Both the position numbers and the translations under genes were made by a program. The notes under the pieces were generated by a model. That model searched no databases. It was not told the origin of the DNA and saw only the letters and a list, made by a program, of their open reading frames with translations. DNA of 64,000 nt from Nocardia sp. CY41 (GTDB taxonomy: Bacteria; Actinomycetota; Actinomycetes; Mycobacteriales; Mycobacteriaceae): the NCBI RefSeq assembly GCF_009829325.1, contig NZ_VUOS01000023.1:124001-188000 (forward strand), written 5' to 3'. Below are positions 32,288-40,073 of this stretch, in pieces. Position 1 is the stretch's first letter; every line of letters starts with the position of its first letter.

Positions 32288-32695
32288 TCAGCCTGCCGGT
32301 TGGCAGGCGTCGCGGAGCGAGCAGGCGCCGCAGGAGTTGCCGCAGTCACCGGTCTCCGGCGGCGGCGCGATGGCGGCGGCCGCCTGCGCTGCGGCATTGG
32401 CGCCCGCGCCGAGCGTGAACAGGGCGACCAGGGCGGCGACACCCGCGACCGCGAGCGCGACGACGCCACCCGCGGCGAGCCCGACCAGACCACCGGCGAA
32501 CAGCAGCGCTCCGGCCGCGATGGAGGTGGGCGCGGCGACCCGGTTGGCGACGCGGAAGGTCTCGTCCGTGGACAGCGCGGCCTCGGTGTGGACGCCGAAG
32601 AAACGATTGCGGGGCAACCGGCCGGTCAGTCCGAGGGCGCCGGTTGTGACGGCCACGACGGCAGGCACGAACAGGACGAGAGCGACGACGAACAC
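32288..32695 (-). CDS. SdpI-family membrane protein with Cys-rich tail
   Basis: A 135-residue protein with three hydrophobic helices. The SdpI signature is GLTGRLPRNRFFGVHTEAAL followed by TFRVANRVAAPTSIAAGALL. SdpI of Bacillus is an immunity/signal protein, but the short actinobacterial versions are uncharacterised. The last ~20 residues form a Cys-rich tail (CGNSCGACSLRDAC) with four Cys, which could bind a metal. The start is a GTG at 32695. No toxin-like partner gene is adjacent. Confidence 0.8.
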   Translation of the reverse strand: MFVVALVLFVPAVVAVTTGALGLTGRLPRNRFFGVHTEAALSTDETFRVANRVAAPTSIAAGALLFAGGLVGLAAGGVVALAVAGVAALVALFTLGAGANAAAQAAAAIAPPPETGDCGNSCGACSLRDACQPAG

Positions 32696-32861
32696 CTATG
32701 CAGGCTAGCGCATCGGCGCCGCCGCGCCGCCGACGGGCGGTGCGACGGCGAACACGTCCGCAAAGTCCAGGCCAGCCCGATTTTCGGTCCATCGGAGGGG
32801 ACGTTCTACCCTGATAGACGAAGTTTGTCGGGGATCGGCGAGACCACAAGAAGGCAGGACC

Positions 32862-35708
32862 GTGCAAGACACACGTGCAACCGAAAGCGATGTACCAGAG
32901 CACCGGTACAACGCGGAGCTTGCCGGCCGCATCGAGCGCCGGTGGCAGCGGACGTGGGACGAACGCGGAACCTTCCACGCGCCGAACCCGGTGGGGCCGC
33001 TGGCCGGCCCCACCCCGGCCGACAAGCTGTTCATCCAGGACATGTTCCCGTACCCGTCCGGCGCGGGCCTGCACGTCGGGCATCCGCTCGGCTACATCGC
33101 CACCGACGTCTTCGCGCGCTACCACCGGATGCACGGCCGCAACGTGCTGCACGCCCTGGGCTACGACGCCTTCGGCCTGCCTGCCGAGCAGTACGCGGTG
33201 CAGACCGGCGCGCACCCGCGCGACACCACCGAGTCGAACATCGCCACGATGCAGCGCCAGCTGGACCGTCTCGGCCTCGGCCACGACCGGCGCCGCTCGT
33301 TCGCGACCACCGATCCCGAGTACTACCGCTGGACGCAGTGGATCTTCCTGCGGATCTACAACGCGTGGTTCGACACCGAACTGAACCGCGCCCGCCCGAT
33401 CGCCGAGCTGGCGGCCGAGTTCGCCTCCGGCGTGCGCGCCGTGCCGGACGGCCGGTCCTGGGACACTATGTCGGCGGCCGAGCGCGGCGCGCTGCTGGAC
33501 TCGCACCGGCTGGTGTATCAGACCGAGTCGGTGGTCAATTGGTGCCCCGGTCTGGGCACCGTGCTGGCCAACGAGGAAGTCACCGCCGACGGCCGCAGTG
33601 AGCGCGGCAACTTCCCGGTGTTCCGGAAGCGGCTGCGGCAGTGGATGATGCGCATCACCGCCTATTCCGATCGGCTGGTCGACGACCTGGACCGGCTGGA
33701 CTGGCCGGAGAACGTGAAGTCGATGCAGCGCAACTGGATCGGACGATCCCGCGGCGCGCAGGTGAAGTTCGACGCCGACGGCGAGCAGATCGAGGTCTTC
33801 ACCACCCGGCCCGACACCCTGTTCGGCGCCACCTACGTCGTGCTCGCGCCGGAACACGAGCTGGTCGACAAGCTCACCGCGCCCGCGTGGCCGGCGAACA
33901 CCGACTCGCGCTGGACCAACGGCGGCGCCGCCACCCCGGCCGACGCCGTCGCGGCCTACCGCAAGTCGATCGCGGCCAAGTCCGATCTGGAGCGCCAGGA
34001 GAACAAGGAGAAGACCGGCGTCTTCCTGGGCAACTACGCGATCAACCCGGCCGACGGCAAGGCCGTGCCGATCTTCATCGCCGATTACGTGCTGAGCAGC
34101 TACGGCACCGGCGCGATCATGGCCGTCCCCGGGCACGACCACCGCGACTGGGAGTTCGCGTCCGTCCTCGGGCTGCCGATCATCGAGGTGATCAGCGGCG
34201 GCGACCTGGCGAAGGGCGCGCACGCGGGCGAGGGCGTGCTGGTGAACTCCGGCTATCTCGACGGCATGTCCGTCGAGGAGGCCAAAGCGGCGATGATCGC
34301 CCGGCTGGAGGCCGACGGCCACGGCAAGGGCACCATCCAGTACAAACTGCGCGACTGGTTGTTCGCCCGTCAGCGCTACTGGGGTGAGCCCTTCCCGATC
34401 GTGTACGACGAGCACGGCGCTCCGCACGCGCTGCCGGAATCGATGCTGCCGGTATTGCTGCCGGAGCTGGACGATTTCGCCCCGGTGACGTTCGATCCGG
34501 ACGACGCGGATTCCGAGCCGTCCCCGCCGCTGGCCAAGGCGACCGACTGGGTGGAAGTCGAACTGGACCTGGGCGACGGGCCGAAGCGCTACCGCCGCGA
34601 CACCAACGTCATGCCGCAGTGGGCGGGCAGTTCCTGGTACGAGATCCGCTACGCCGACCCGACGAACGCGGAAACGTTCTGCGCGAAGGAGAACGAGGCG
34701 TACTGGCTCGGCCCGCGCACCGACGTCGGCGGACCGGACGATCCGGGCGGCGTCGACCTGTACGTCGGCGGCGTCGAGCACGCGGTGCTGCACCTGCTGT
34801 ACGCCCGGTTCTGGCAGAAGGTGCTCTACGACCTGGGTGACGTGTCCGCGAGCGAGCCGTACCGGCGACTGTTCAACCAGGGCTACATCCAGGCGCACGC
34901 CTACACCGACGAGCGCGGCGCGTACGTGCCCGCCGCCGAGGTCGTCGAGCGCGACGGCAAATTCTTCTGGACCGACGCCACCGGCGCGGAGATCCCGGTG
35001 CGCCAGGAATACGGCAAGATCGGCAAGTCGCTGAAGAACGCCATCTCGCCGGACGAGATGTGCGACCTGTACGGCGCGGACACCTTCCGCTTCTACGAGA
35101 TGTCCATGGGTCCGCTGGACACCTCCCGGCCGTGGGCGACCAAGGACGTCGTCGGCGCGCACCGCTTCCTGCAGCGCGCCTGGCGTCTGGTGGTCGACGA
35201 GGAGTCCGGCGCCCTGCGGGTGACCGACGCCGAGCCGACCGGCGAGACGCTGCGCCTGCTGCACAAGACGATCGCCGGCGTGGACGAGGATTTCGCCGCG
35301 CTGCGCGACAACACCGCGGGCGCCAAGCTGATCGAGCTGACCAACCACCTGACCAAGAGCTACCCGGACGGCGCGCCGCGCTCGGTGGTGGAGCCGCTGG
35401 TGCTGATGTTGGCGCCGCTGGCCCCACACATCGCCGAGGAGCTGTGGGAGCGCCTCGGCCACACCGCCTCGCTGGCGCACGGCCCCTTCCCGGTCGCCGA
35501 TCCGGCTCTGCTGGTGGAGGAATCGGTGGAGTACCCGATCCAGGTGAACGGGAAGGTACGCAGCCGGGTTCAGGTGGCGGCCGACGCGGACAACGCGGCG
35601 ATCGAGGCGGCCGCGCTGGCCGACGAGAAGATCGCCGCGCTGCTGAACGGAGCGCCGCCGCGCAAACTGATCGTGGTGCCGGGCCGCCTGGTGAACATCG
35701 TCGCCTGA
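32862..35708 (+). CDS. leuS: Leucine--tRNA ligase
   Basis: A 948-residue class Ia leucyl-tRNA synthetase, normal length for actinobacteria. The HIGH motif is PYPSGAGLHVGHPLGYIATD (71-74), the editing domain is present (residues ~250-470, with TTRPDTLFGATYVVLAPEHE), and the KMSKS motif is KIGKS (719-723). It charges tRNA-Leu in the cytosol and edits mischarged products. The GTG at 32862 follows an AAGGCAGGA site by a few bases. A TACCCT hexamer at about 32816 could be the -10; no T-box consensus is seen in the 165-bp upstream region. Confidence 0.98.
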   Translation: MQDTRATESDVPEHRYNAELAGRIERRWQRTWDERGTFHAPNPVGPLAGPTPADKLFIQDMFPYPSGAGLHVGHPLGYIATDVFARYHRMHGRNVLHALGYDAFGLPAEQYAVQTGAHPRDTTESNIATMQRQLDRLGLGHDRRRSFATTDPEYYRWTQWIFLRIYNAWFDTELNRARPIAELAAEFASGVRAVPDGRSWDTMSAAERGALLDSHRLVYQTESVVNWCPGLGTVLANEEVTADGRSERGNFPVFRKRLRQWMMRITAYSDRLVDDLDRLDWPENVKSMQRNWIGRSRGAQVKFDADGEQIEVFTTRPDTLFGATYVVLAPEHELVDKLTAPAWPANTDSRWTNGGAATPADAVAAYRKSIAAKSDLERQENKEKTGVFLGNYAINPADGKAVPIFIADYVLSSYGTGAIMAVPGHDHRDWEFASVLGLPIIEVISGGDLAKGAHAGEGVLVNSGYLDGMSVEEAKAAMIARLEADGHGKGTIQYKLRDWLFARQRYWGEPFPIVYDEHGAPHALPESMLPVLLPELDDFAPVTFDPDDADSEPSPPLAKATDWVEVELDLGDGPKRYRRDTNVMPQWAGSSWYEIRYADPTNAETFCAKENEAYWLGPRTDVGGPDDPGGVDLYVGGVEHAVLHLLYARFWQKVLYDLGDVSASEPYRRLFNQGYIQAHAYTDERGAYVPAAEVVERDGKFFWTDATGAEIPVRQEYGKIGKSLKNAISPDEMCDLYGADTFRFYEMSMGPLDTSRPWATKDVVGAHRFLQRAWRLVVDEESGALRVTDAEPTGETLRLLHKTIAGVDEDFAALRDNTAGAKLIELTNHLTKSYPDGAPRSVVEPLVLMLAPLAPHIAEELWERLGHTASLAHGPFPVADPALLVEESVEYPIQVNGKVRSRVQVAADADNAAIEAAALADEKIAALLNGAPPRKLIVVPGRLVNIVA

Positions 35709-35758
35709 CGGCTGATCAGCGCGGCGGGAGCAGCACGTCGTCGAGCGTGACCGGGTCA

Positions 35759-36003
35759 CGCGTCGACAGCCGAGCGAACCGCTTCCGCCGCCGGGGGGCG
35801 TACGGCATTCGCACGGCCGGAGCACGACTTCGGTGGGCTACGCGTCGACAGCCGAGCGAGTGACGCCGTGGGCGTCTGCGATTCAGTACGGTCGGAGCAC
35901 GACCTCGGTGGGGTGCGCGTCGACAGCCGAGCGAACGCTGGTGACGGCAGGGGCGTCCACGATTCAGTACGGTCGGAGCACGACCTCGGTGGGGTGCGCG
36001 TCA
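35759..36003. repeat. Three-copy tandem repeat of the SDR gene's 3' end
   Basis: Units of about 75-82 bp. The segment CGCGTCGACAGCCGAGCGA occurs at 35759-35777, 35841-35859 and 35916-35934, with a diverged version inside the SDR gene. A 40-bp segment is identical at 35881-35920 and 35962-36001, with a decayed copy from 35807. On the minus strand each unit repeats the coding sequence of the SDR C-terminal residues (DAHPTEVVLRPY and the stop), placed downstream of the true stop at 35964. Confidence 0.85.
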
Positions 36004-36653
36004 CGGGGGGTATCGATGGCCGAGCGCACCGCGTAGGCCACCGTCTCCGGCGTGAGGAAGTCCTCAGCCCGGTATTCGCGTCCCTCGCCCGCGATGATCT
36101 CGCGCTGCATATCGGTGTCGATGCGCCCCGGATGGATCGAGGTCACCCGCAAATCCGGCTCCTCCTGCCGCAACGCGTCGCCGAAGGCGCGCAGCCCGAA
36201 CTTGCTCGCCGCGTAGGAGGCCCAGCCCGCGTTGGCGCGCAGCCCCGCGCCCGAGTTGATCAGCACCACGTGACCCCGGCCCGCCCGCAGCGCGGGCAGC
36301 AGCAGGCGGGTGAGTTCGGCGACCGCGATGAGGTTGGCTTCCAACGTATTCCGCCACTGCTCGACGGTGGATCCCGCGATCGTGCCGAGATCGGCGATGC
36401 CCGCGTTGTGCACCAGCACGTTCAGGCTCCGGATCGGCGCGGCCGCTTCGGCGACGGCGGCGTAGTCGGTCAACTCCACCGGCCAGCCCTGCGCGGTGGG
36501 CAGTTCCGCCAGGATCCCGCGCAGCGACTCCACCGATCGCGCGCCGAGCAGCAAGTCGTGCGTGGGCGCGAGCGCGCGGGCGATCGCGGCGCCGAGGCCG
36601 CGGCTGGCACCGGTGATCAACGCGGTCGGTTTCGGGCTCGCGGCGGAAGTCAT
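35964..36653 (-). CDS. Short-chain dehydrogenase/reductase
   Basis: A 229-residue classical SDR: cofactor motif ALITGASRGLGAAIARAL, NNAG-equivalent VLVHNAGIADLG, catalytic Ser in VLINSGAGLRAN and the YxxxK motif as WASYAASKFGLRAF. It should reduce a carbonyl or oxidise an alcohol with NAD(P)H; substrate unknown. ATG 36653 is preferred over GTG 36662 because TACGGT ends about 8 nt upstream, a leaderless pattern. Its last ~14 codons are repeated in tandem downstream of the stop (see the repeat at 35759-36003). Confidence 0.92.
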   Translation of the reverse strand: MTSAASPKPTALITGASRGLGAAIARALAPTHDLLLGARSVESLRGILAELPTAQGWPVELTDYAAVAEAAAPIRSLNVLVHNAGIADLGTIAGSTVEQWRNTLEANLIAVAELTRLLLPALRAGRGHVVLINSGAGLRANAGWASYAASKFGLRAFGDALRQEEPDLRVTSIHPGRIDTDMQREIIAGEGREYRAEDFLTPETVAYAVRSAIDTPRDAHPTEVVLRPY

Positions 36654-36881
36654 GGGCCCCACCGTAACCGGCGGGGGAAAGAAGGCGTAAAAAGCGGTAG
36701 CACTGGACGAACGACTAGCGATGCAGGCTGAATCGAGGTGAGAATCTCGAGCAGCGAATCACGGACGGGGCGTGCGAAAGTGAGAACCGCCGAACAAGAA
36801 CCGGCCGCGGGCCGATCGGATGGGGACGAAACGGGCACCGCTGAGCGGGCATATCTGCGGGTGACATCGCAGAATAGGGGG

Positions 36882-38219
36882 ATGGCACATCCGGGCTTCA
36901 CCCCCACCCAGCTCGCGGCCCGCGCTGCCTACCTGCTGCGCGGCAACGATCTGGGCACGATGACCAGCGCGGCGCCCCGGCTGTACCCGCACATGTGGAG
37001 CTGGGACGCGGCGTTCGTCGCGGTCGGGCTCGCGCCGCTGAGCGTGGAGCGGGCGGTGGTCGAGTTGGACACCTTGCTCTCGGCGCAGTGGAAGAACGGC
37101 ATGATCCCGCACATCGTCTTCGCCAACGGCGTGGACGGTTACTTCCCCGGCCCGGCCCGCTGGGAGTGCCGCAAACTGGCGGCCAACGCGCCGGACGGCC
37201 CAGACACCTCGGGGATCACCCAACCGCCCGTGCATGCCATCGCGGTGCAGCGGATCCTGGATCATTCGCGACGGCACGGCCGCAGTACCAGGGCCGTGGC
37301 CGAGGAGTTCCTCAACCGGCGCTGGCCGGACCTGGTGCGCTGGCACCGCTGGCTGGCGCATGCCCGCGATCCCAAGGAGACCGGCCGCATCACGCTGTAT
37401 CACGGCTGGGAGTCCGGGATGGACAACTCGCCGCGCTGGGATCGCGCCTATGAGCACGTAGTCCCCGGCGACCTGCCGCCCTACCGGCGCGAGGACGTGC
37501 TGGTGGTGTCCGATCCGACCCAGCGCCCCACCGACCGCGAGTACGACCGCTATCTGTGGCTGGTCGAGCAGATGCGCCGCGCGGGCTACGACGATTACCA
37601 GCTCGCCTCCACCATGAGCTTCGCCGTCGAGGACGTGTTCGTCACCGGCATCTTCTCGCTGGCCTGCGAGGTGCTGGCCAATATCGGCGAGGAGTACAAG
37701 CAGCCGCACGCGGACGTGCGCGATCTCTACGCCTGGGCCGACCGGTTTCGCGCCGGCGTCGTCGCGACGACCGATGCGCGCACCGGCGCTGCCCGCGACT
37801 TCGACGTGCGGTTGCAGCGGTGGATCAACACCGAGACGCTCTCGATGTTCGCGCCGCTGCTGTGCGGCGGTCTTCCCCGCGACAGCGAGCGCGCTCTGCT
37901 GCGCCTGTTCGAGGGCCCGCGCTTCTGCGGGCATCCGGATCTGCGCTACGCGCTGCCGCCCTCGACGTCGCCGGTGTCCAAGGATTTCCGTTCCCGCGAG
38001 TACTGGCGCGGCCCCGTGTGGCCGGTGATGAGCTGGCTGTTCTCCTGGGTCTTCGCGCGGCGCGGCTGGGCCGAGCGCTCGTTCATGCTGCGCGCCGAGG
38101 GGTTGCGGCAGGCCAGCGACGGCAGTTTCGCCGAGTACTACGAGCCGTTCACCGGCGAACCGCTCGGCAGTATGCAGCAGTCGTGGACGGCGGCCTCGGT
38201 GTTGGATTGGCTCGGCTGA
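36882..38219 (+). CDS. ggH: Glucosylglycerate hydrolase (GH63)
   Basis: A 445-residue cytosolic (alpha/alpha)6-barrel hydrolase strongly resembling the mycobacterial glucosylglycerate hydrolase. Conserved stretches: LYPHMWSWDAAFVAVGLAPL, HIVFANGVDGYFPGPARW, YHGWESGMDNSPRWD and FAEYYEPFTGEPLGSMQQSW. D181 and E418 fall where I recall the catalytic pair of the M. hassiacum enzyme. It releases glucose and glycerate from glucosylglycerate, a compatible solute used in nitrogen or osmotic stress recovery. The ATG at 36882 gives the usual family length; CAGAAT ends 6 nt upstream, suggesting a leaderless start. A longer reading from 36738 adds non-conserved residues. Confidence 0.92.
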   Translation: MAHPGFTPTQLAARAAYLLRGNDLGTMTSAAPRLYPHMWSWDAAFVAVGLAPLSVERAVVELDTLLSAQWKNGMIPHIVFANGVDGYFPGPARWECRKLAANAPDGPDTSGITQPPVHAIAVQRILDHSRRHGRSTRAVAEEFLNRRWPDLVRWHRWLAHARDPKETGRITLYHGWESGMDNSPRWDRAYEHVVPGDLPPYRREDVLVVSDPTQRPTDREYDRYLWLVEQMRRAGYDDYQLASTMSFAVEDVFVTGIFSLACEVLANIGEEYKQPHADVRDLYAWADRFRAGVVATTDARTGAARDFDVRLQRWINTETLSMFAPLLCGGLPRDSERALLRLFEGPRFCGHPDLRYALPPSTSPVSKDFRSREYWRGPVWPVMSWLFSWVFARRGWAERSFMLRAEGLRQASDGSFAEYYEPFTGEPLGSMQQSWTAASVLDWLG

Positions 38220-38285
38220 GGACACGTCGGACATCCCATCCGTCACACTGGTAACAGCCAAAGCGAATGGCTATCGTCGTGCGGC

Positions 38286-39026
38286 ATGGACACCTGGAGG
38301 TCGACCACTCGCCGCGCCGCGGCGCTGTCCCTGATCGCACTGTCCGGCATCCTCGCCACCGCGCTGCCCGCGACCGCCGCGCCGACCGGTCCGGACGTCT
38401 CCTCCTGGCAGCACACCGACGGCAGTCTGATCGACTGGTTCGCGGTCAAGCGCGCCGGCCACAACTTCGCCATGGTCAAGGCCACCGAGGGGCTCAACTA
38501 CATCAATCCGTACTTCGTGCCCGACAGCCTGCTGATGCGCGCGGCCGGCCTGGCTCGCGGCACCTACCACTACGCCCGGCCCAATCTGCCGCCCGAACCG
38601 CAGGCCGCGATGTACGCGGCGGTGGCGCTGGGACAGAACGGACCGCTCGACCTGCCGCCGGTGCTGGACTTGGAGAACACCGGCGGTCTCGGCCCGGCGG
38701 CCCTGATCGACTGGACTCGCCGCTACCTGAACACTGTGGAAGCACTCACCGGCCGCGTCCCGATCCTCTACACCTATCCGAACTTCTGGCATACCGCGAT
38801 GGCCGACACCACCGAGTTCGCCGACTACCCGCTGTGGATCGCCGACTATCGCGGCAACGCCCAACCGGAAGTCCCCGGCGGCTGGTCCACGTGGACGTTC
38901 TGGCAGACCACAGACAGCGGCAGCATCCCCGGCATAGCGGGCCGCGTCGACCTCAACGTCTACAGCGGCGCCCAAGGCGATTTCGCCCGGTTCGCGAACA
39001 TGAGCGGCGCCACCGGCAGCGGATAA
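38286..39026 (+). CDS. Secreted GH25 lysozyme-like muramidase
   Basis: A 246-residue exported protein. The signal peptide is residues ~1-32 (AAALSLIALSGILATALPAT, cleavage near TAA). The mature part is a GH25 domain: GPDVSSWQHTDGSLIDWFAV, FAMVKATEGLNYINPYF, GTYHYARPN, PPVLDLENTGG with the DxE catalytic pair, and YPLWIADYRGN/WTFWQTTDSG. It would cleave the MurNAc-GlcNAc bond of peptidoglycan. TATCGT lies 8 nt before the ATG (38272-38277). It stands alone. Confidence 0.93.
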   Translation: MDTWRSTTRRAAALSLIALSGILATALPATAAPTGPDVSSWQHTDGSLIDWFAVKRAGHNFAMVKATEGLNYINPYFVPDSLLMRAAGLARGTYHYARPNLPPEPQAAMYAAVALGQNGPLDLPPVLDLENTGGLGPAALIDWTRRYLNTVEALTGRVPILYTYPNFWHTAMADTTEFADYPLWIADYRGNAQPEVPGGWSTWTFWQTTDSGSIPGIAGRVDLNVYSGAQGDFARFANMSGATGSG

Positions 39027-39045
39027 CCGCAGGTAAACGGTGTGC

Positions 39046-39606
39046 TCAGCTGCTCTGATCAGGCGCCTCCGTCGGAGTGGTGCCGTTGAGGTGTTTGTCG
39101 ACGGTTGGCTGGAGCTGAACGAGGATCATCCAGTTGTCCGGGTCCTTGATGTAGGTTGCTCGGACTCGGTAACGCCCTGGATCCAGCGCGATGCGGAGCT
39201 GGTTGCCGAGTTCGATCTCAGCTCCCGGACAGGCCGCCTCGAAAAGCATGACGGGCTCTCGTACTTCCCACACGAGGTCTTCGTCTCGATCCCATGTGAT
39301 GTGTTCTTGTAATGTTTGCCGCGCTGCGGCGACGAGTTCTTGTTCGGAGTCGGCCGCTGCCCATCGCAGGAACACCCGCTCGGCTGGGAGATAGGTCGTG
39401 CGAGCGGGCTCGTCTCCAAGGACCAATGCCTGCTGAGAGCCGATCTCGACCAGGCCGATGTATCCCTCGACCGAGCAGGCTCGGCCGTAGTCGCCCCATG
39501 TTTCTACCGAACCGTCCATGCCGGATACGCCGCCCCAGTGACCAAGTTCTGATTCGGGGGCGATCAGCAGGGGCCCTCCGGCGGACTCGACCCAGGTGTA
39601 AAGCAT
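39046..39606 (-). CDS. Imm21-like immunity protein
   Basis: A 186-residue soluble protein with the pattern of Imm21 proteins from polymorphic toxin loci: YTWVESAGGPLLIAPESELG, GDYGRACSVEGYIGLVEIG, ALVLGDEPARTTYLPAERVF and RWAAADSEQELVAAARQTL. Such proteins neutralise a cognate toxin in the producing cell. No toxin gene is adjacent; upstream is only a decayed transposase end, so it appears to be an orphan immunity gene. It has lower GC (about 58-60 percent) than neighbouring genes, consistent with transfer. Confidence 0.72.
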   Translation of the reverse strand: MLYTWVESAGGPLLIAPESELGHWGGVSGMDGSVETWGDYGRACSVEGYIGLVEIGSQQALVLGDEPARTTYLPAERVFLRWAAADSEQELVAAARQTLQEHITWDRDEDLVWEVREPVMLFEAACPGAEIELGNQLRIALDPGRYRVRATYIKDPDNWMILVQLQPTVDKHLNGTTPTEAPDQSS

Positions 39607-39661
39607 GACGGCTCGCTCTTTGTTCGTTTGTCTGTCGGTTTCTTGTGCCCGTAATTGTCAA

Positions 39662-39935
39662 CTACTCGGATCCTGAGTTTCCGGCGACCTCTGTTCCGGT
39701 TTCGGCCGGGTCGGTAGATGACGCGCGGATGATTTCGCGGGGGCGTTCGAGGAGCTTGCCCTTGTGGAACAGTGTGCCGTTGCGGACGAGGGCGACCAAC
39801 TCGGGTGCGTTGACCTTGCGCCAGCGGCCTGGGCCGCGTCGACCAGCTTGGAGTCCATGGCGATTCCGGCCGCGCGGGGCCCGGCCCCTGGGTGACCTTG
39901 GCGCGCAATCGCGCTGTGGCGAAGGTGGATACGAT
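39662..39935 (-). pseudogene. IS256-type transposase C-terminal remnant, frameshifted
   Basis: Read on the minus strand, three frames in succession give pieces of one protein: FATARLRAKVTQGPGP, then RAAGIAMDSKLVDAAQ, then RWRKVNAPELVALVRNGTLF and HKGKLLERP. Joined, these match the C-terminus of actinobacterial IS256 (mutator) transposases as I remember them. At least two frameshifts separate the pieces and everything upstream is missing. No terminal inverted repeats or target duplication were found. It lies between the Imm21-like gene and PhoX. Confidence 0.6.
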
Positions 39936-39965
39936 CGGCGATCACGGGAGTCGCCGGGGATGAGA

Positions 39966-40003
39966 GTGGAGCCGCTACTCGCCCAGTCGAGTAGCGGCTC
40001 CAC
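39966..40003 (-). terminator. Hairpin terminator downstream of the PhoX gene
   Basis: Perfect 16-bp stem (GTGGAGCCGCTACTCG at 39966-39981 and its complement at 39988-40003) with a 6-nt loop, 70 bp past the PhoX stop codon. Confidence 0.65.
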
Positions 40004-40073
40004 CCGTGGGAAAAGCCGCGGAGGGTGGTCGGCCGTGGTTGCAGGGGCCGGTGGGGCGCCGCGGCTGTGGTCG

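Noticed and set aside
32700..32861. Possible T-box leader before leuS
   Set aside because: No T-box consensus or specifier-loop architecture is visible; only a plausible TACCCT -10.
32346..35825. 1159-codon frame on the minus strand opposite leuS
   Set aside because: Entirely antisense to leuS, with low-complexity Arg/Gly/Val composition typical of third-position GC bias. leuS on the plus strand has all catalytic motifs.
35759..36003. Repeat array considered as CRISPR
   Set aside because: Only three unequal units, which are copies of adjacent coding sequence, and no cas genes.
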